Of a DNA stretch of 64,000 bases, positions 55,864-64,000 are shown one piece after another (the stretch's first letter is position 1; each line of letters begins with the position of its first letter). Origin of the DNA: Phaeobacter piscinae (GTDB lineage: Bacteria; Pseudomonadota; Alphaproteobacteria; Rhodobacterales; Rhodobacteraceae); contig NZ_CP010681.1 of NCBI RefSeq assembly GCF_002407245.1, forward strand, positions 1,798,001 through 1,862,000, given 5' to 3'. The notes beneath the pieces are model-generated. The model had not been told where the DNA came from. It searched no databases and worked only from the letters and a program-made list of their open reading frames with translations. The translations under genes and the position numbers were made by a program.

Positions 55864-58551
55864 ATGCCTATCACCGTCGGACAGGACAATGCCAAGACGC
55901 GCCGCAAGCTGAGCGCGGGTGGCAAGTCGATCTCATATTACTCGATCCCCGCAGCCACCGAGGCCGGGCTTGGCGATTTTGCCAAACTGCCCGCCGCCCT
56001 GAAAGTGGTGCTGGAAAACATGCTGCGGTTTGAGGATGGCGGCTTCTCCGTCTCCACTGACGACATCAAGGCCTTTGCCGAATGGGGCGCCAACGGCGGC
56101 AAGAACCCGCGCGAAATCGCCTATCGTCCGGCCCGCGTGCTGATGCAGGATTTCACCGGCGTTCCCGCCGTTGTGGATCTCGCCGCCATGCGCGACGGCA
56201 TCAAGGCGCTGGGGGGCGACGCCCAGAAGATCAACCCGCTGAACCCGGTTGATCTGGTTATTGACCATTCCGTCATGATCGACGAATTCGGCAACCCGCG
56301 CGCGTTCCAGATGAACGTCGACCGCGAATACGAACGCAACATGGAGCGTTACCAGTTCCTGAAATGGGGCCAGGGCGCGTTCAACAACTTCCGCGTTGTG
56401 CCTCCGGGCACCGGCATCTGCCATCAGGTGAACCTGGAATATCTCGCCCAGACCATCTGGTCGGATGAGGATCAGAACGGCGATATGGTTGCCTACCCTG
56501 ACACGCTGGTCGGCACCGACAGCCACACCACCATGGTCAACGGCGCTGCCGTTCTGGGCTGGGGTGTTGGCGGCATCGAGGCTGAGGCCGCGATGCTGGG
56601 TCAGCCGATCTCCATGCTGATCCCTGAGGTTATCGGCTTTGAGCTGACCGGCGCCATGGTCGAGGGCACCACCGGCACCGACCTCGTGCTGAAGGTTGTG
56701 GAAATGCTGCGCGCCAAAGGTGTGGTTGGCAAGTTCGTGGAATTCTACGGCAAGGGTCTGGACACGCTGCCGCTGGCGGATCGTGCGACCATCGCCAACA
56801 TGGCGCCCGAATATGGTGCGACCTGTGGCTTCTTCCCGATCGATGATGAGACCATCCGCTACCTGCGCAACACCGGCCGCGACGAAGATCGTATCGCGCT
56901 GGTCGAAGCTTACGCGAAGGAAAACGGCTTCTGGCGCGATGCGGATTATGCTCCGATCTACACCGACACGCTGAGCCTCGACATGGGCACCATCGTGCCT
57001 GCGATCTCCGGCCCGAAACGCCCGCAGGACTATGTTGCCCTGACTGGCGCCAAGGCTGCATTCCGCAAGGAAATGGAAGAGACCTTCAAGCGTCCCATGG
57101 GCAAGGAAGTCGCCGTCAAAGGCGAAGACTACACCATGGAAAGCGGCAAGGTCGTGATCGCCTCGATCACCTCCTGCACCAACACATCCAACCCTTATGT
57201 GATGATCGGTGCGGGCCTTGTGGCGCGCAAGGCCGCTGCATTGGGTCTGGATCGCAAGCCTTGGGTCAAAACCTCGCTTGCGCCCGGATCGCAGGTGGTT
57301 TCCGCCTATCTGGAGGCCGCAAACCTACAGGAAGATCTGGACAAAATCGGCTTCAACCTCGTCGGCTATGGCTGCACCACCTGTATCGGCAACTCCGGCC
57401 CGATCCAGCAGGAACTCTCCGATGCCATCGCCGAGGGTGATTTGGTGGCGACCTCCGTCCTGTCCGGCAACCGCAACTTCGAAGGCCGTATCAGCCCCGA
57501 TGTGCGCGCCAACTACCTGGCCTCACCGCCGCTGGTTGTCGCCTATGCGCTGGCGGGCACCATGGACATTGATCTGGCGACAGATCCGATCGCACAGGAC
57601 AAGGACGGCAATGACGTCTACCTGAAAGACATCTGGCCGAGCCAGAAAGAGATCGCAGATCTAGTCGAAGCGACCGTGACCCGCGAAGCCTTCCTGTCGA
57701 AATATGCCGATGTGTTCAAAGGTGACGAGAAGTGGCAGGCGGTGGAGACCACCGATGCAGAAACCTACGACTGGCCTGCAGCCTCCACCTACATCCAGAA
57801 CCCGCCCTACTTCCAGGGTATGGGCTCCGAGCCGGGCACCATCTCCAACATCAAGGACGCCAAGCCGCTCTTGATCCTTGGCGACATGGTCACTACTGAC
57901 CACATCTCGCCCGCAGGTTCCTTTGCAACCACCACCCCGGCTGGCCAGTATCTGCTGGATCGTCAGGTGCAACCGCGTGAGTTCAACTCCTACGGTTCGC
58001 GTCGTGGCAACCACGAGATTATGATGCGTGGCACCTTTGCCAATATCCGCATCAAGAACGAGATGCTGGACGGCGTCGAAGGCGGCTACACCAAAGGCCC
58101 CGATGGTCAGCAGACCTCTGTCTACGAGGCTTCCATGGCCTATCAGGAGCAGGGCATCCCGCTGGTGGTCTTCGGTGGTGAGCAGTATGGCGCGGGTTCC
58201 TCGCGCGATTGGGCGGCCAAGGGTACAGCCCTGCTGGGCGTCAAGGCTGTCATCGCCGAGAGCTTTGAGCGGATCCACCGGTCCAACCTGGTTGGCATGG
58301 GCGTTATCCCGTTTGAGTTCACCGGTGGTGACACCCGCAAATCGCTGAACCTCACCGGGGATGAATCCGTCTCGATCCATGGTCTGGACACCATCAAACC
58401 TCAAGAAGAGGTCTCCTGCGACATTACCTATGGCGATGGCACAACCAAGACCATCACCCTGAAGTGCCGCATCGATACAGCGCCGGAAATTGAATACATC
58501 GAACATGGCGGCGTGCTGCACTATGTGCTGCGCAACCTCGCCAAATCGTAA
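55864..58551 (+). CDS. acnA: Aconitate hydratase A
   Basis: 895 aa; isomerises citrate to isocitrate in the TCA cycle. The [4Fe-4S] ligands are Cys438 (ITSCTNTSNP), Cys504 and Cys507 (GCTTCIGNSG). Other blocks: DSHTTMVNGAAVLGWGVGGIEAE, TTDHISPAGS, and the C-terminal swivel domain with GAGSSRDWAAKGT. GAGGGAGG precedes the ATG. Single gene with terminator. Confidence 0.97.
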   Translation: MPITVGQDNAKTRRKLSAGGKSISYYSIPAATEAGLGDFAKLPAALKVVLENMLRFEDGGFSVSTDDIKAFAEWGANGGKNPREIAYRPARVLMQDFTGVPAVVDLAAMRDGIKALGGDAQKINPLNPVDLVIDHSVMIDEFGNPRAFQMNVDREYERNMERYQFLKWGQGAFNNFRVVPPGTGICHQVNLEYLAQTIWSDEDQNGDMVAYPDTLVGTDSHTTMVNGAAVLGWGVGGIEAEAAMLGQPISMLIPEVIGFELTGAMVEGTTGTDLVLKVVEMLRAKGVVGKFVEFYGKGLDTLPLADRATIANMAPEYGATCGFFPIDDETIRYLRNTGRDEDRIALVEAYAKENGFWRDADYAPIYTDTLSLDMGTIVPAISGPKRPQDYVALTGAKAAFRKEMEETFKRPMGKEVAVKGEDYTMESGKVVIASITSCTNTSNPYVMIGAGLVARKAAALGLDRKPWVKTSLAPGSQVVSAYLEAANLQEDLDKIGFNLVGYGCTTCIGNSGPIQQELSDAIAEGDLVATSVLSGNRNFEGRISPDVRANYLASPPLVVAYALAGTMDIDLATDPIAQDKDGNDVYLKDIWPSQKEIADLVEATVTREAFLSKYADVFKGDEKWQAVETTDAETYDWPAASTYIQNPPYFQGMGSEPGTISNIKDAKPLLILGDMVTTDHISPAGSFATTTPAGQYLLDRQVQPREFNSYGSRRGNHEIMMRGTFANIRIKNEMLDGVEGGYTKGPDGQQTSVYEASMAYQEQGIPLVVFGGEQYGAGSSRDWAAKGTALLGVKAVIAESFERIHRSNLVGMGVIPFEFTGGDTRKSLNLTGDESVSIHGLDTIKPQEEVSCDITYGDGTTKTITLKCRIDTAPEIEYIEHGGVLHYVLRNLAKS

Positions 58552-58583
58552 AACCGGCGCAGGTTTCCTGCGACCCTAACACA

Positions 58584-58616
58584 GAAAACGGGCGCCTCTG
58601 CGGTGCCCGTTTTTTC
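58584..58616 (+). terminator. Intrinsic terminator after acnA
   Basis: AACGGGC(GCC), loop TCTGC, (GGT)GCCCGTT, then TTTTT. About 35 bp after the stop. Confidence 0.9.
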
Positions 58617-58829
58617 GCGTCAGCCACTATACTTGGCGAAACGACCCGCACCTGTATCCTGGACACCTCAGTCTTTGGCCTCCCTCACGTTTACTTCTTG
58701 CCGCATATTGCTCCGCATTGCGGCAAGATGTCCGTGATGATGGTCAACAGCTCCCCTTACCCTTTCTGATAGACACGCAACCAAAATGTGCCGCCACCCG
58801 GCAGTACAGCAGCCTGAGACGGACAGCCC

Positions 58830-59129
58830 GTGACCAAGACCCCAGAAAAAGAAGCCATTGTTGTCACCGTAAAAGCAGTGCCCAGCCTGTTCGAGGAGTT
58901 GGTCGCAGCAACCCAGGCCATGATGCCGGAAACCCGCGCGTTTCCCGGCTGTATAGAGGCGCATCTGCTGCTGGCCCCGGAGCGCGAAGAGATGGTGATT
59001 TTTCAGATCTGGGAGAGCAGCGAGGCCCAGAACGCCTATCTGACCTGGCGTGCGGAACGGGGCGACTTTGAGCGCCTGGGCGAGCTGATCCACGATGAGC
59101 AAATCTTCCGCACCTATTCACTTGGCTGA
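58830..59129 (+). CDS. Antibiotic biosynthesis monooxygenase (ABM) domain protein
   Basis: 99 aa, GTG start. The ABM dimeric alpha/beta-barrel pattern is visible: IVVTVKAVPSLFEELVAATQAM, TRAFPGCIEAHLLLAPE and EEMVIFQIWESSEAQNAYLTW. Members act on quinols, aromatic substrates or serve as small redox proteins; no prediction is possible here. It lies opposite to the ccm operon end. Confidence 0.85.
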   Translation: MTKTPEKEAIVVTVKAVPSLFEELVAATQAMMPETRAFPGCIEAHLLLAPEREEMVIFQIWESSEAQNAYLTWRAERGDFERLGELIHDEQIFRTYSLG

Positions 59130-59133
59130 AACC

Positions 59134-59160
59134 AAAAAGCGGAGCCAAAAATGGCCCCGC
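59134..59160 (-). terminator. Intrinsic terminator after ccmG
   Basis: Minus strand: GCGG(G)GCCA, loop TTTTT, TGGC(T)CCGC, then TTTTT. It ends the ccm operon 47 bp past ccmG. Confidence 0.75.
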
Positions 59161-59206
59161 CTGGGTCGATTTTCCGCCGTCTGCCTTACGGGGCAGCGGA
59201 CCCGGA

Positions 59207-59746
59207 TCAGTTCTGCGCCGCACGCTCCAGCGCCGGGCGCAGGGTGGTGTCGATCACCCGCTGCGTAATGGGACCGGCAAAGCGCAGGATAATTGTCCCC
59301 TCACCGTCGATCACATAGGTTTCCGGCACGCCATAGACGCCCCAGTCCAGCGCCATCCGTCCGGCCTCATCCCGGCCAATGGCGCGATAGGGGTTGCCCA
59401 GCTCCTCAAGAAACCCAACCGCATTGTCTTCCTGATCCTTGTAGTTGACGCCATAGATCGCCAACCCTTCCTTGGACAAGGCGTCAAGGCTCGGATGTTC
59501 CACCCGGCAGGGGCCGCACCAGCTGGCCCAGAAATTCACCAGTTTTACAGTGCCGTCACGCAGGGTCGCATCATCAAATCCGGGGTCGTCAGCAAAGCTG
59601 GTCAGCACAACCGGCGGCGCCGATTGACCTTCACGCGCAGATGGCAGGCTTTCAGGATCGTTGCGAAACATGCCAGCAAAGGCCAGCGCAACAAAACTGC
59701 CAAAGACCAGAACGGGCAGCGCCATCACGGGAGAGATCTTAGCCAC
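59207..59746 (-). CDS. ccmG: Cytochrome c biogenesis thiol-disulfide protein CcmG (DsbE)
   Basis: 179 aa from a GTG start with GGGAGG upstream. An N-terminal membrane anchor (about 7-26) is followed by a thioredoxin domain with WCGPC (Cys77, Cys80), YGVPETYVIDGEG as the cis-Pro loop. It reduces apocytochrome c or CcmH in the periplasm. Overlaps ccmD by eight bases, showing tight coupling. Confidence 0.95.
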   Translation of the reverse strand: MAKISPVMALPVLVFGSFVALAFAGMFRNDPESLPSAREGQSAPPVVLTSFADDPGFDDATLRDGTVKLVNFWASWCGPCRVEHPSLDALSKEGLAIYGVNYKDQEDNAVGFLEELGNPYRAIGRDEAGRMALDWGVYGVPETYVIDGEGTIILRFAGPITQRVIDTTLRPALERAAQN

Positions 59747-59912
59747 GGCGCGGTCCTCCCTGGCTTTGCATCTGCTGCTCCATCTGCTGCATCTGACGCC
59801 GCACGCGGCGGCCACGGGCAAATGTCATCAGCAGCAGCGCCAACAATAGCAACAGGGAAGCGGCGTAAGATGAGAGTACCTCAACCGCATATTTTCCAAG
59901 ATCCGGCATCAT
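59739..59912 (-). CDS. ccmD: Haem exporter protein CcmD
   Basis: 57 aa: one membrane helix (about 12-31) and a basic tail (RGRRVRRQMQQ). It has the size and position of CcmD, which helps release haem-CcmE from CcmABC. ATG 59912 overlaps the ccmC stop (ATGA). It is too small for confident identification by sequence, but its place between ccmC and ccmG is decisive. Confidence 0.88.
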   Translation of the reverse strand: MMPDLGKYAVEVLSSYAASLLLLLALLLMTFARGRRVRRQMQQMEQQMQSQGGPRRG

Positions 59913-60640
59913 GCTTGCATCCTTTCCCGCAGCATCAGGGCGCGCATCCGACGGGCGCGGATCTCTGTGCCGGTGCGATAGAGCACCAGCGCCAGAAACA
60001 AGAGACCAAAGCCAACCATGCAGACATACAGCGGATTGGAGAACGCATCCGCCACATTCTCCTCCTTGTCCAGCGACAGCGAGGCCCCCTGATGCAGCCC
60101 CTGGTTCCAGAAGTTGACCGCATAGCGGCTGAGCACCGCAAAGACCGAGCCGACCAGACATAGGATGGAGGTCAGATCAGCGGCAGTATCCGGGTCCTCA
60201 ATCGCCTCCCAGAGGGCGATGTAGCCAAGGTAGAACAGGAACAGCACCAGAAAGGAGGTCAGCCGCGGATCCCATTCCCACCAGGTGCCCCACATCGGCT
60301 GCCCCCAAAGCGCCCCGGTGATCAGCGCAATCAGCGTCATCACCACCCCGATGGGGGCCGCAGCCTTCGCCGCCAGCGCGCTCACGTGGTGGCGACGTAC
60401 CACCCAGATCAGCGAGGCGACCAGCATCATGAACCAGGCATTGATCGCAATCAGTGCTGCGGGCACATGCAGGAAGATGATTTTGACGGTAGAGCCCTGA
60501 CGGTAGTCATCAGGCGTGAAGAAGAACCCCCAGATCAGCCCAACCGTGCACAGCACAGCGGCTGAGACCCACAGCGCAGGCATCACCCGTTCCGATGTGG
60601 TCAGGAACTTCTTTGGATTGGCGTATTCCCAGATCGACAT
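59909..60640 (-). CDS. ccmC: Haem transporter CcmC
   Basis: 243 aa with six membrane helices and the tryptophan-rich periplasmic haem motif WGTWWEWDPRLTS; conserved His residues flank it (HVPAALIAINAW and QGLHQGASL). It loads haem onto CcmE. 45 bp after ccmB. Confidence 0.96.
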   Translation of the reverse strand: MSIWEYANPKKFLTTSERVMPALWVSAAVLCTVGLIWGFFFTPDDYRQGSTVKIIFLHVPAALIAINAWFMMLVASLIWVVRRHHVSALAAKAAAPIGVVMTLIALITGALWGQPMWGTWWEWDPRLTSFLVLFLFYLGYIALWEAIEDPDTAADLTSILCLVGSVFAVLSRYAVNFWNQGLHQGASLSLDKEENVADAFSNPLYVCMVGFGLLFLALVLYRTGTEIRARRMRALMLRERMQA

Positions 60641-60685
60641 AGTGGCTATTTAGCTCTTGCTTGAAGGGATCTCAATTCATTCATC

Positions 60686-61342
60686 CTAGCGCAAATTGAC
60701 GCGCAGGACGGCGGCGCTGGCAAAGGGCAGCAGCGCCAGCGTAGCGGCCGAAATACCGGCCAGCATCAACAGCGGCGTCTCCACCGCCATACCCGCCGCG
60801 CCCCGCCGCGCGGCCTCTGCGCCGAAGATCAACGTCGGCACGTAAAGCGGCAGCACCAAGAGCGACATCAACAGCCCACCCCGCTTCAGCCCCACTGTGA
60901 GTGCGGCGCCAAAGGTGCCGATCACCGATAGCGCGGGCGTGCCCAGCAGAAGCGAGACAACCAGCCACAGAAAGCCTGCGGTCGGCAGGTTGAGCAGCAC
61001 GCCCAACACAGGCGCCGCCAGCACCAGCGGCAGGCTGGTGGTGATCCAATGGGCCAGCGCCTTGATCGTCACCACTGCTTCCAGCGGCAGCGGAGCGGTG
61101 GCCATCAGATCCAATGTGCCATCCTCCCAGTCCAGCGCCAGCAGCCGGTCCAGCGACAACAGGCAGGCCAAGAGCGCACCAAGCCACAGCACACCGGGGG
61201 CAATGCGGCCCAGCAGCTCTGACTGCGGTCCGACCGAAAACGGCACCAGCACCGTCACGATCAGGAAAAACGCCAGCCCCAGACCAAAGCCGCCACCGGC
61301 GCGCAAGGCCAGCCGCAGGTCGCGCAGCAACAGCGCCCTCAC
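60686..61342 (-). CDS. ccmB: Haem exporter permease CcmB
   Basis: 218 aa, six membrane helices. [24 protein letters not shown] at the start and [17 protein letters not shown] in the middle are typical for CcmB. ATG overlaps the ccmA stop (ATGA). With CcmA it forms an ABC transporter-like unit for the CcmC-CcmE step. Confidence 0.95.
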   Translation of the reverse strand: MRALLLRDLRLALRAGGGFGLGLAFFLIVTVLVPFSVGPQSELLGRIAPGVLWLGALLACLLSLDRLLALDWEDGTLDLMATAPLPLEAVVTIKALAHWITTSLPLVLAAPVLGVLLNLPTAGFLWLVVSLLLGTPALSVIGTFGAALTVGLKRGGLLMSLLVLPLYVPTLIFGAEAARRGAAGMAVETPLLMLAGISAATLALLPFASAAVLRVNLR

Positions 61343-61965
61343 AGGAAGGCTCCGTCGAAGTTGTCCAGATCCGGCAGCTTGGCGCGAAATCGGCTGACGT
61401 CCAGCGTGTCGCCGTCAAGGCCAAGGTCGATATGGGTGGCAATCAACGCCGCACCGCCGCCCGCCAGATGGCCCTGCACCACATCCGCAAACTGCTGCAC
61501 CGAGGCCCGGTCCAGACTGACCGTCGGCTCATCCAATATCCAGTAACGCCGCCCGGTGACCATCAACCGCGCCAGCCCCAGCCGGCGTTTCTGCCCGGCG
61601 GAAAGCGCCCCGGCCTGCCGATCACACAGGGACCGCAAATCAAAGGCATCCAGCGCGCTGTCGATCTCATCCGTGGCAAAGATCGCCGCCCAGAATTTCA
61701 GGTTTTCCGCCACCGTCAGGGTCAGCTTGATCCCGTCGGCGTGGCCTGCATAGGCGATATCGTCGCCCTCGCCGGTCCCGTTTATTGCCACCTCACCGGC
61801 CAGCGGCGGTTGCAGCCCGGCAATGGTGCGCAACAGCGTGGTCTTGCCACAGCCATTCGGCCCCCGCAGGATCAGTGCCCGCCCGGGCGTCAGCACAAAG
61901 CTCACCCCTTCCAGCACCGGCACGCCGCCGCGCGCGATGCTCAGCCCTGCAATGGTCACTGTCAT
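61339..61965 (-). CDS. ccmA: Haem exporter ATPase CcmA
   Basis: 208 aa ABC ATPase: Walker A GPNGCGKT (residues 35-42), signature [14 protein letters not shown], Walker [12 protein letters not shown], and a His near the C-terminal end (LIATHIDLG). First gene of the ccmABCD-ccmG operon. Confidence 0.96.
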   Translation of the reverse strand: MTVTIAGLSIARGGVPVLEGVSFVLTPGRALILRGPNGCGKTTLLRTIAGLQPPLAGEVAINGTGEGDDIAYAGHADGIKLTLTVAENLKFWAAIFATDEIDSALDAFDLRSLCDRQAGALSAGQKRRLGLARLMVTGRRYWILDEPTVSLDRASVQQFADVVQGHLAGGGAALIATHIDLGLDGDTLDVSRFRAKLPDLDNFDGAFL

Positions 61966-62062
61966 GAAATCCGCCTACCTCTTTGGTTCTTGGTCGAAAA
62001 ACCCGATCCCGCGCGGCCTGTCCTTGCGCCAGATCAAGCCTGTTTCCATCATGGACAGGTGA

Positions 62063-62416
62063 TCAGACCGCAAGCGCCGCAAGGGCAATCCGGCGCCCTT
62101 CTGAGAGGAGGACGTTATAGGTCCGGCAGGCAGCGGGAGAGTTCATCGCCTCAACCCCGATCCCGGCCCCTTCCAGCTGCTGACGCAGGCTGGCCGGGAT
62201 ATGCGCGACCTCGGCCCCGGTGCCGATGAACAGCACATCAACCTCACCGGCAAGTGCCAACAGCGGGTCAGCGTCATCATAGCCACCCCAGCCCGTGGTC
62301 CCCATTGCCCCGGTCAGGATAGAACTCTGAAACACCTCACCACCCACGCGAAAAAAACCCGGCCCGTAGCCGTCGATAGGCAGGGCGTCCGTATAGGCAA
62401 CTTCGTTCAACCGCAT
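62063..62416 (-). CDS. Mth938-like domain protein
   Basis: 117 aa starting MRLNEVAYTDALPIDGYG; ATG 62416 has GAGG upstream. Blocks are FFRVGGEVFQSSILTG and VLFIGTGAEVAHIPASL, AMNSPAACRTYNVLLSEGRRIALAAL. The family (DUF498) includes mitochondrial NDUFAF3, which assists complex I assembly. It sits between secF and ccmA, a conserved place in related genomes. Confidence 0.88.
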   Translation of the reverse strand: MRLNEVAYTDALPIDGYGPGFFRVGGEVFQSSILTGAMGTTGWGGYDDADPLLALAGEVDVLFIGTGAEVAHIPASLRQQLEGAGIGVEAMNSPAACRTYNVLLSEGRRIALAALAV

Positions 62417-62524
62417 GGCGTGCATCCTCTGTTCGTGGTCGGCGGTGGGCGCGTTGCGCGGCGCCCTGCCCGGCTGCATAACATGTCCGTCCCCCTGACA
62501 AAATACCAGCCCGGCTGAGACCCA

Positions 62525-62560
62525 TAAAAAGAGGCCGCATCCCGACGGGACGCGACCTCT
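62525..62560 (-). terminator. Intrinsic terminator after secF
   Basis: Minus strand: AGAGGTCGCGTCCC pairs with GGGATGCGGCCTCT with a short GTC loop and a few mismatches, followed by TTTTTATG. It ends the secD-secF unit. Confidence 0.85.
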
Positions 62561-62584
62561 GACATGTCATACCTAAGTGGCGGC

Positions 62585-63553
62585 TCAGGCGTCGATATTG
62601 GCGAACTGGTTGCCGGTGGTGTTCGATGGCTTCGTCCAGTCGCGCTTCACGCCCAGCCACAACAGGATGGTGGAGGCCACGAAGATCGACGAATAGGTGC
62701 CGATGATAACGCCCCAGATCATCGCAAAGACAAAGCCCCGGATCACATCCCCGCCCAGCACATAAAGCGAGATCAGCGCCAGCAAGGTGGTCACCGAGGT
62801 CATCACGGTCCGGCTCAGGGTTTCATTGATGGAGATGTTTAGCACCTCCGCCAGCGGCTTCTTCTTGTAGCGACGCAGGTTCTCGCGCACCCGGTCAAAC
62901 ACCACCACCGTATCGTTCAGCGAATAGCCGACGATGGTCAGCAGCGCTGCGATAATCGCAAGGTCGAACTTGATCTGAAGTTCCGAGAAGACACCGATGG
63001 TCAGCACTACATCATGCACCAGCGCCGCGACGGCCCCCAGCGCGAACTGCCATTCAAAGCGCAGCCAGATGTAGATCAGAACCGCGCCAATCGCGAGCGC
63101 AACCGCCAGGACTGCCGTCTGCACCAGCTCGCCCGAGACCTTCGGACCGACGGATTCTACCGACACGAATTTGATGCCAGGCGCCACCGCATCCAGCGCG
63201 GCGTTCACCTCGGCAATCACCTCACCAGAGATCGACTCGCCATCAGCCTGCGCCTGAATACGCACCATGGCGACATGCTGATCCTCGGCAAATGTCGGAT
63301 CAAACACCTCGCTGATGGTGATGTCGCCCAGCTCCAGCGGCTCCAGCGCAGCCCGGTAGGTGCCGACGTCAATGTCCGTGGTGCTTTCGGTGCGGATGGT
63401 TGTACCGCCTCGGAAGTCGATGCCAAAGTTCAGCCCCTGCAATGCAAAGGAGGCAAAACCCACGACAATCATCAGGGCAGAGATGCCCAGCCACAGTTTC
63501 CAGCGCTTGAAGAAATCAAACGAGGTATTTTCGGGAATAAGTTTCAGCCGCAT
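62585..63553 (-). CDS. secF: Protein export membrane protein SecF
   Basis: 322 aa from ATG 63553 (MRLKLIPENTSFDFFKRWK). Helix 1, the periplasmic domain GIDFRGGTTIRTES and helices 2-6 match the RND-type SecF, with GYSLNDTVVVFDRVREN and LNISINETLSRT. It uses proton motive force to assist preprotein translocation. The stop of secD lies one base before the start. Confidence 0.96.
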   Translation of the reverse strand: MRLKLIPENTSFDFFKRWKLWLGISALMIVVGFASFALQGLNFGIDFRGGTTIRTESTTDIDVGTYRAALEPLELGDITISEVFDPTFAEDQHVAMVRIQAQADGESISGEVIAEVNAALDAVAPGIKFVSVESVGPKVSGELVQTAVLAVALAIGAVLIYIWLRFEWQFALGAVAALVHDVVLTIGVFSELQIKFDLAIIAALLTIVGYSLNDTVVVFDRVRENLRRYKKKPLAEVLNISINETLSRTVMTSVTTLLALISLYVLGGDVIRGFVFAMIWGVIIGTYSSIFVASTILLWLGVKRDWTKPSNTTGNQFANIDA

Positions 63554-63554
63554 C

Positions 63555-64000
63555 TCACACCTCGATCGTTTTCGGACGACGCCGTTCAAACCACATCACA
63601 ATGATCACCCGCGTCACAAAGATCGCGGTGAAGACGGACGTCATGATCCCCAGCCCCAGCGTGATCGCAAAGCCGCGCACCGGGCCGGAGCCCATGGCAA
63701 ACAGGATCACCGCCGTGATGAAGGTGGTGATATTGGCGTCCAGAATGGCGCTCAGCGCCTTTGAGTAGCCCTCATCAATGGCCCGTGCAGGACCACGACC
63801 TGCTTTCAGCTCCTCGCGGATCCGTTCAAAGATCAACACGTTGGCGTCGACCGCCATACCAACCGTCAAAACGATACCCGCAATCCCCGGCAGGGTCAGC
63901 GTTGCGCCAATCAGGCTCAGCGCGCCAAAGATCAGGCCGATGTTGAGGATCAGCGCGACATTCGCAAAGAGGCCAAACAGACCATAGCTCAGCGCCATGA
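63555..64000 (-). CDS. secD: Protein export protein SecD (5' part missing)
   Basis: C-terminal 148 residues; the gene runs off the right edge. The visible part has helices [20 protein letters not shown] and [21 protein letters not shown], the conserved Asp-rich RND motif, then [29 protein letters not shown]. It ends two bases before secF begins. Confidence 0.95.
   Translation of the reverse strand, partial: MALSYGLFGLFANVALILNIGLIFGALSLIGATLTLPGIAGIVLTVGMAVDANVLIFERIREELKAGRGPARAIDEGYSKALSAILDANITTFITAVILFAMGSGPVRGFAITLGLGIMTSVFTAIFVTRVIIVMWFERRRPKTIEV

Overview
The window looks like chromosomal DNA of a marine alphaproteobacterium of the order Rhodobacterales, Roseobacter group (Ruegeria/Phaeobacter/Leisingera-like). 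The evidence is a gene-transfer-agent (GTA) terminase pair, an iron-type DMSP lyase DddP with its complete ligand set, the gene order secD-secF-Mth938-ccmABCD-ccmG, a CtrA-like TTAA-N7-TTAA site, and high GC throughout. The genus assignment is inference from gene content.

Layout. 1-1.7 kb: minus-strand start of a GTA capsid cluster (small and large terminase). 1.9-9.4 kb: fatty-acid and envelope block (mltG, fabF, a HisA-like isomerase, acpP, fabG, fabD) with a membrane-anchored PilZ protein between. 9.5-13.6 kb: a cytochrome b561-YceI fusion, a MarR regulator with an anchored isochorismatase-like hydrolase, a free YceI protein and an unknown membrane protein. 14.2-15.9 kb: rpsF-rpsR-rplI and a 60-aa protein. 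16.2-20.3 kb: a small lipoprotein transglycosylase, Tat-exported CpdB, and an RTX protein whose N-terminal half resembles a lysozyme-like hydrolase. 20.5-25.8 kb: trigger factor, a porin and an HBM-type chemoreceptor.

26.4-40.1 kb is accessory. An SRAP (HMCES/YedK-like) gene comes first, then a gene-poor stretch with ten copies of CTCAGG, then a periplasmic copper block built from two convergent transcription units. The plus unit has a small Cys/His/Met protein, cytochrome c, Tat multicopper oxidase, cytochrome c, a DUF305 membrane protein and a glutaredoxin-MauE-like fusion. The minus unit has a small His/Met/Cys protein, copA, copB, copC, copD and a PCuAC-like protein. The two units overlap tail to tail by 29 bp. 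To the right are a short HTH protein, an XRE-plus-sensor regulator and a convergent GNAT-like protein, ending at a tRNA-Leu gene.

40.3-64.0 kb is again core-like: NAD(P)HX repair enzyme, glnB-glnA, an unknown membrane-anchored protein, a DUF3445 haem-dependent demethylase-like gene divergent from dddP, a Nudix protein, a hydrolase-OsmC fusion, purB, a TPR protein next to fliG, a lipid A-type acyltransferase, a DUF1223 protein, acnA, an ABM-domain protein, and the minus-strand cytochrome c maturation and protein export block ccmG-D-C-B-A, Mth938-like, secF and truncated secD.

Most plausible new biology, all inference: (1) the copper block, where a membrane thiol fusion, two cytochromes c flanking a multicopper oxidase and two related small metal-binding leaders could form one redox-linked metallation system; (2) the XRE-sensor/GNAT pair beside tRNA-Leu with shared TTGCG-type upstream motifs; (3) the RTX-exported lysozyme-like protein; (4) a HisA-like enzyme with its first catalytic Asp replaced by Glu. 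Gene starts were moved from the longest open frame to a nearer start where a ribosome binding site, signal peptide or family alignment favoured it.
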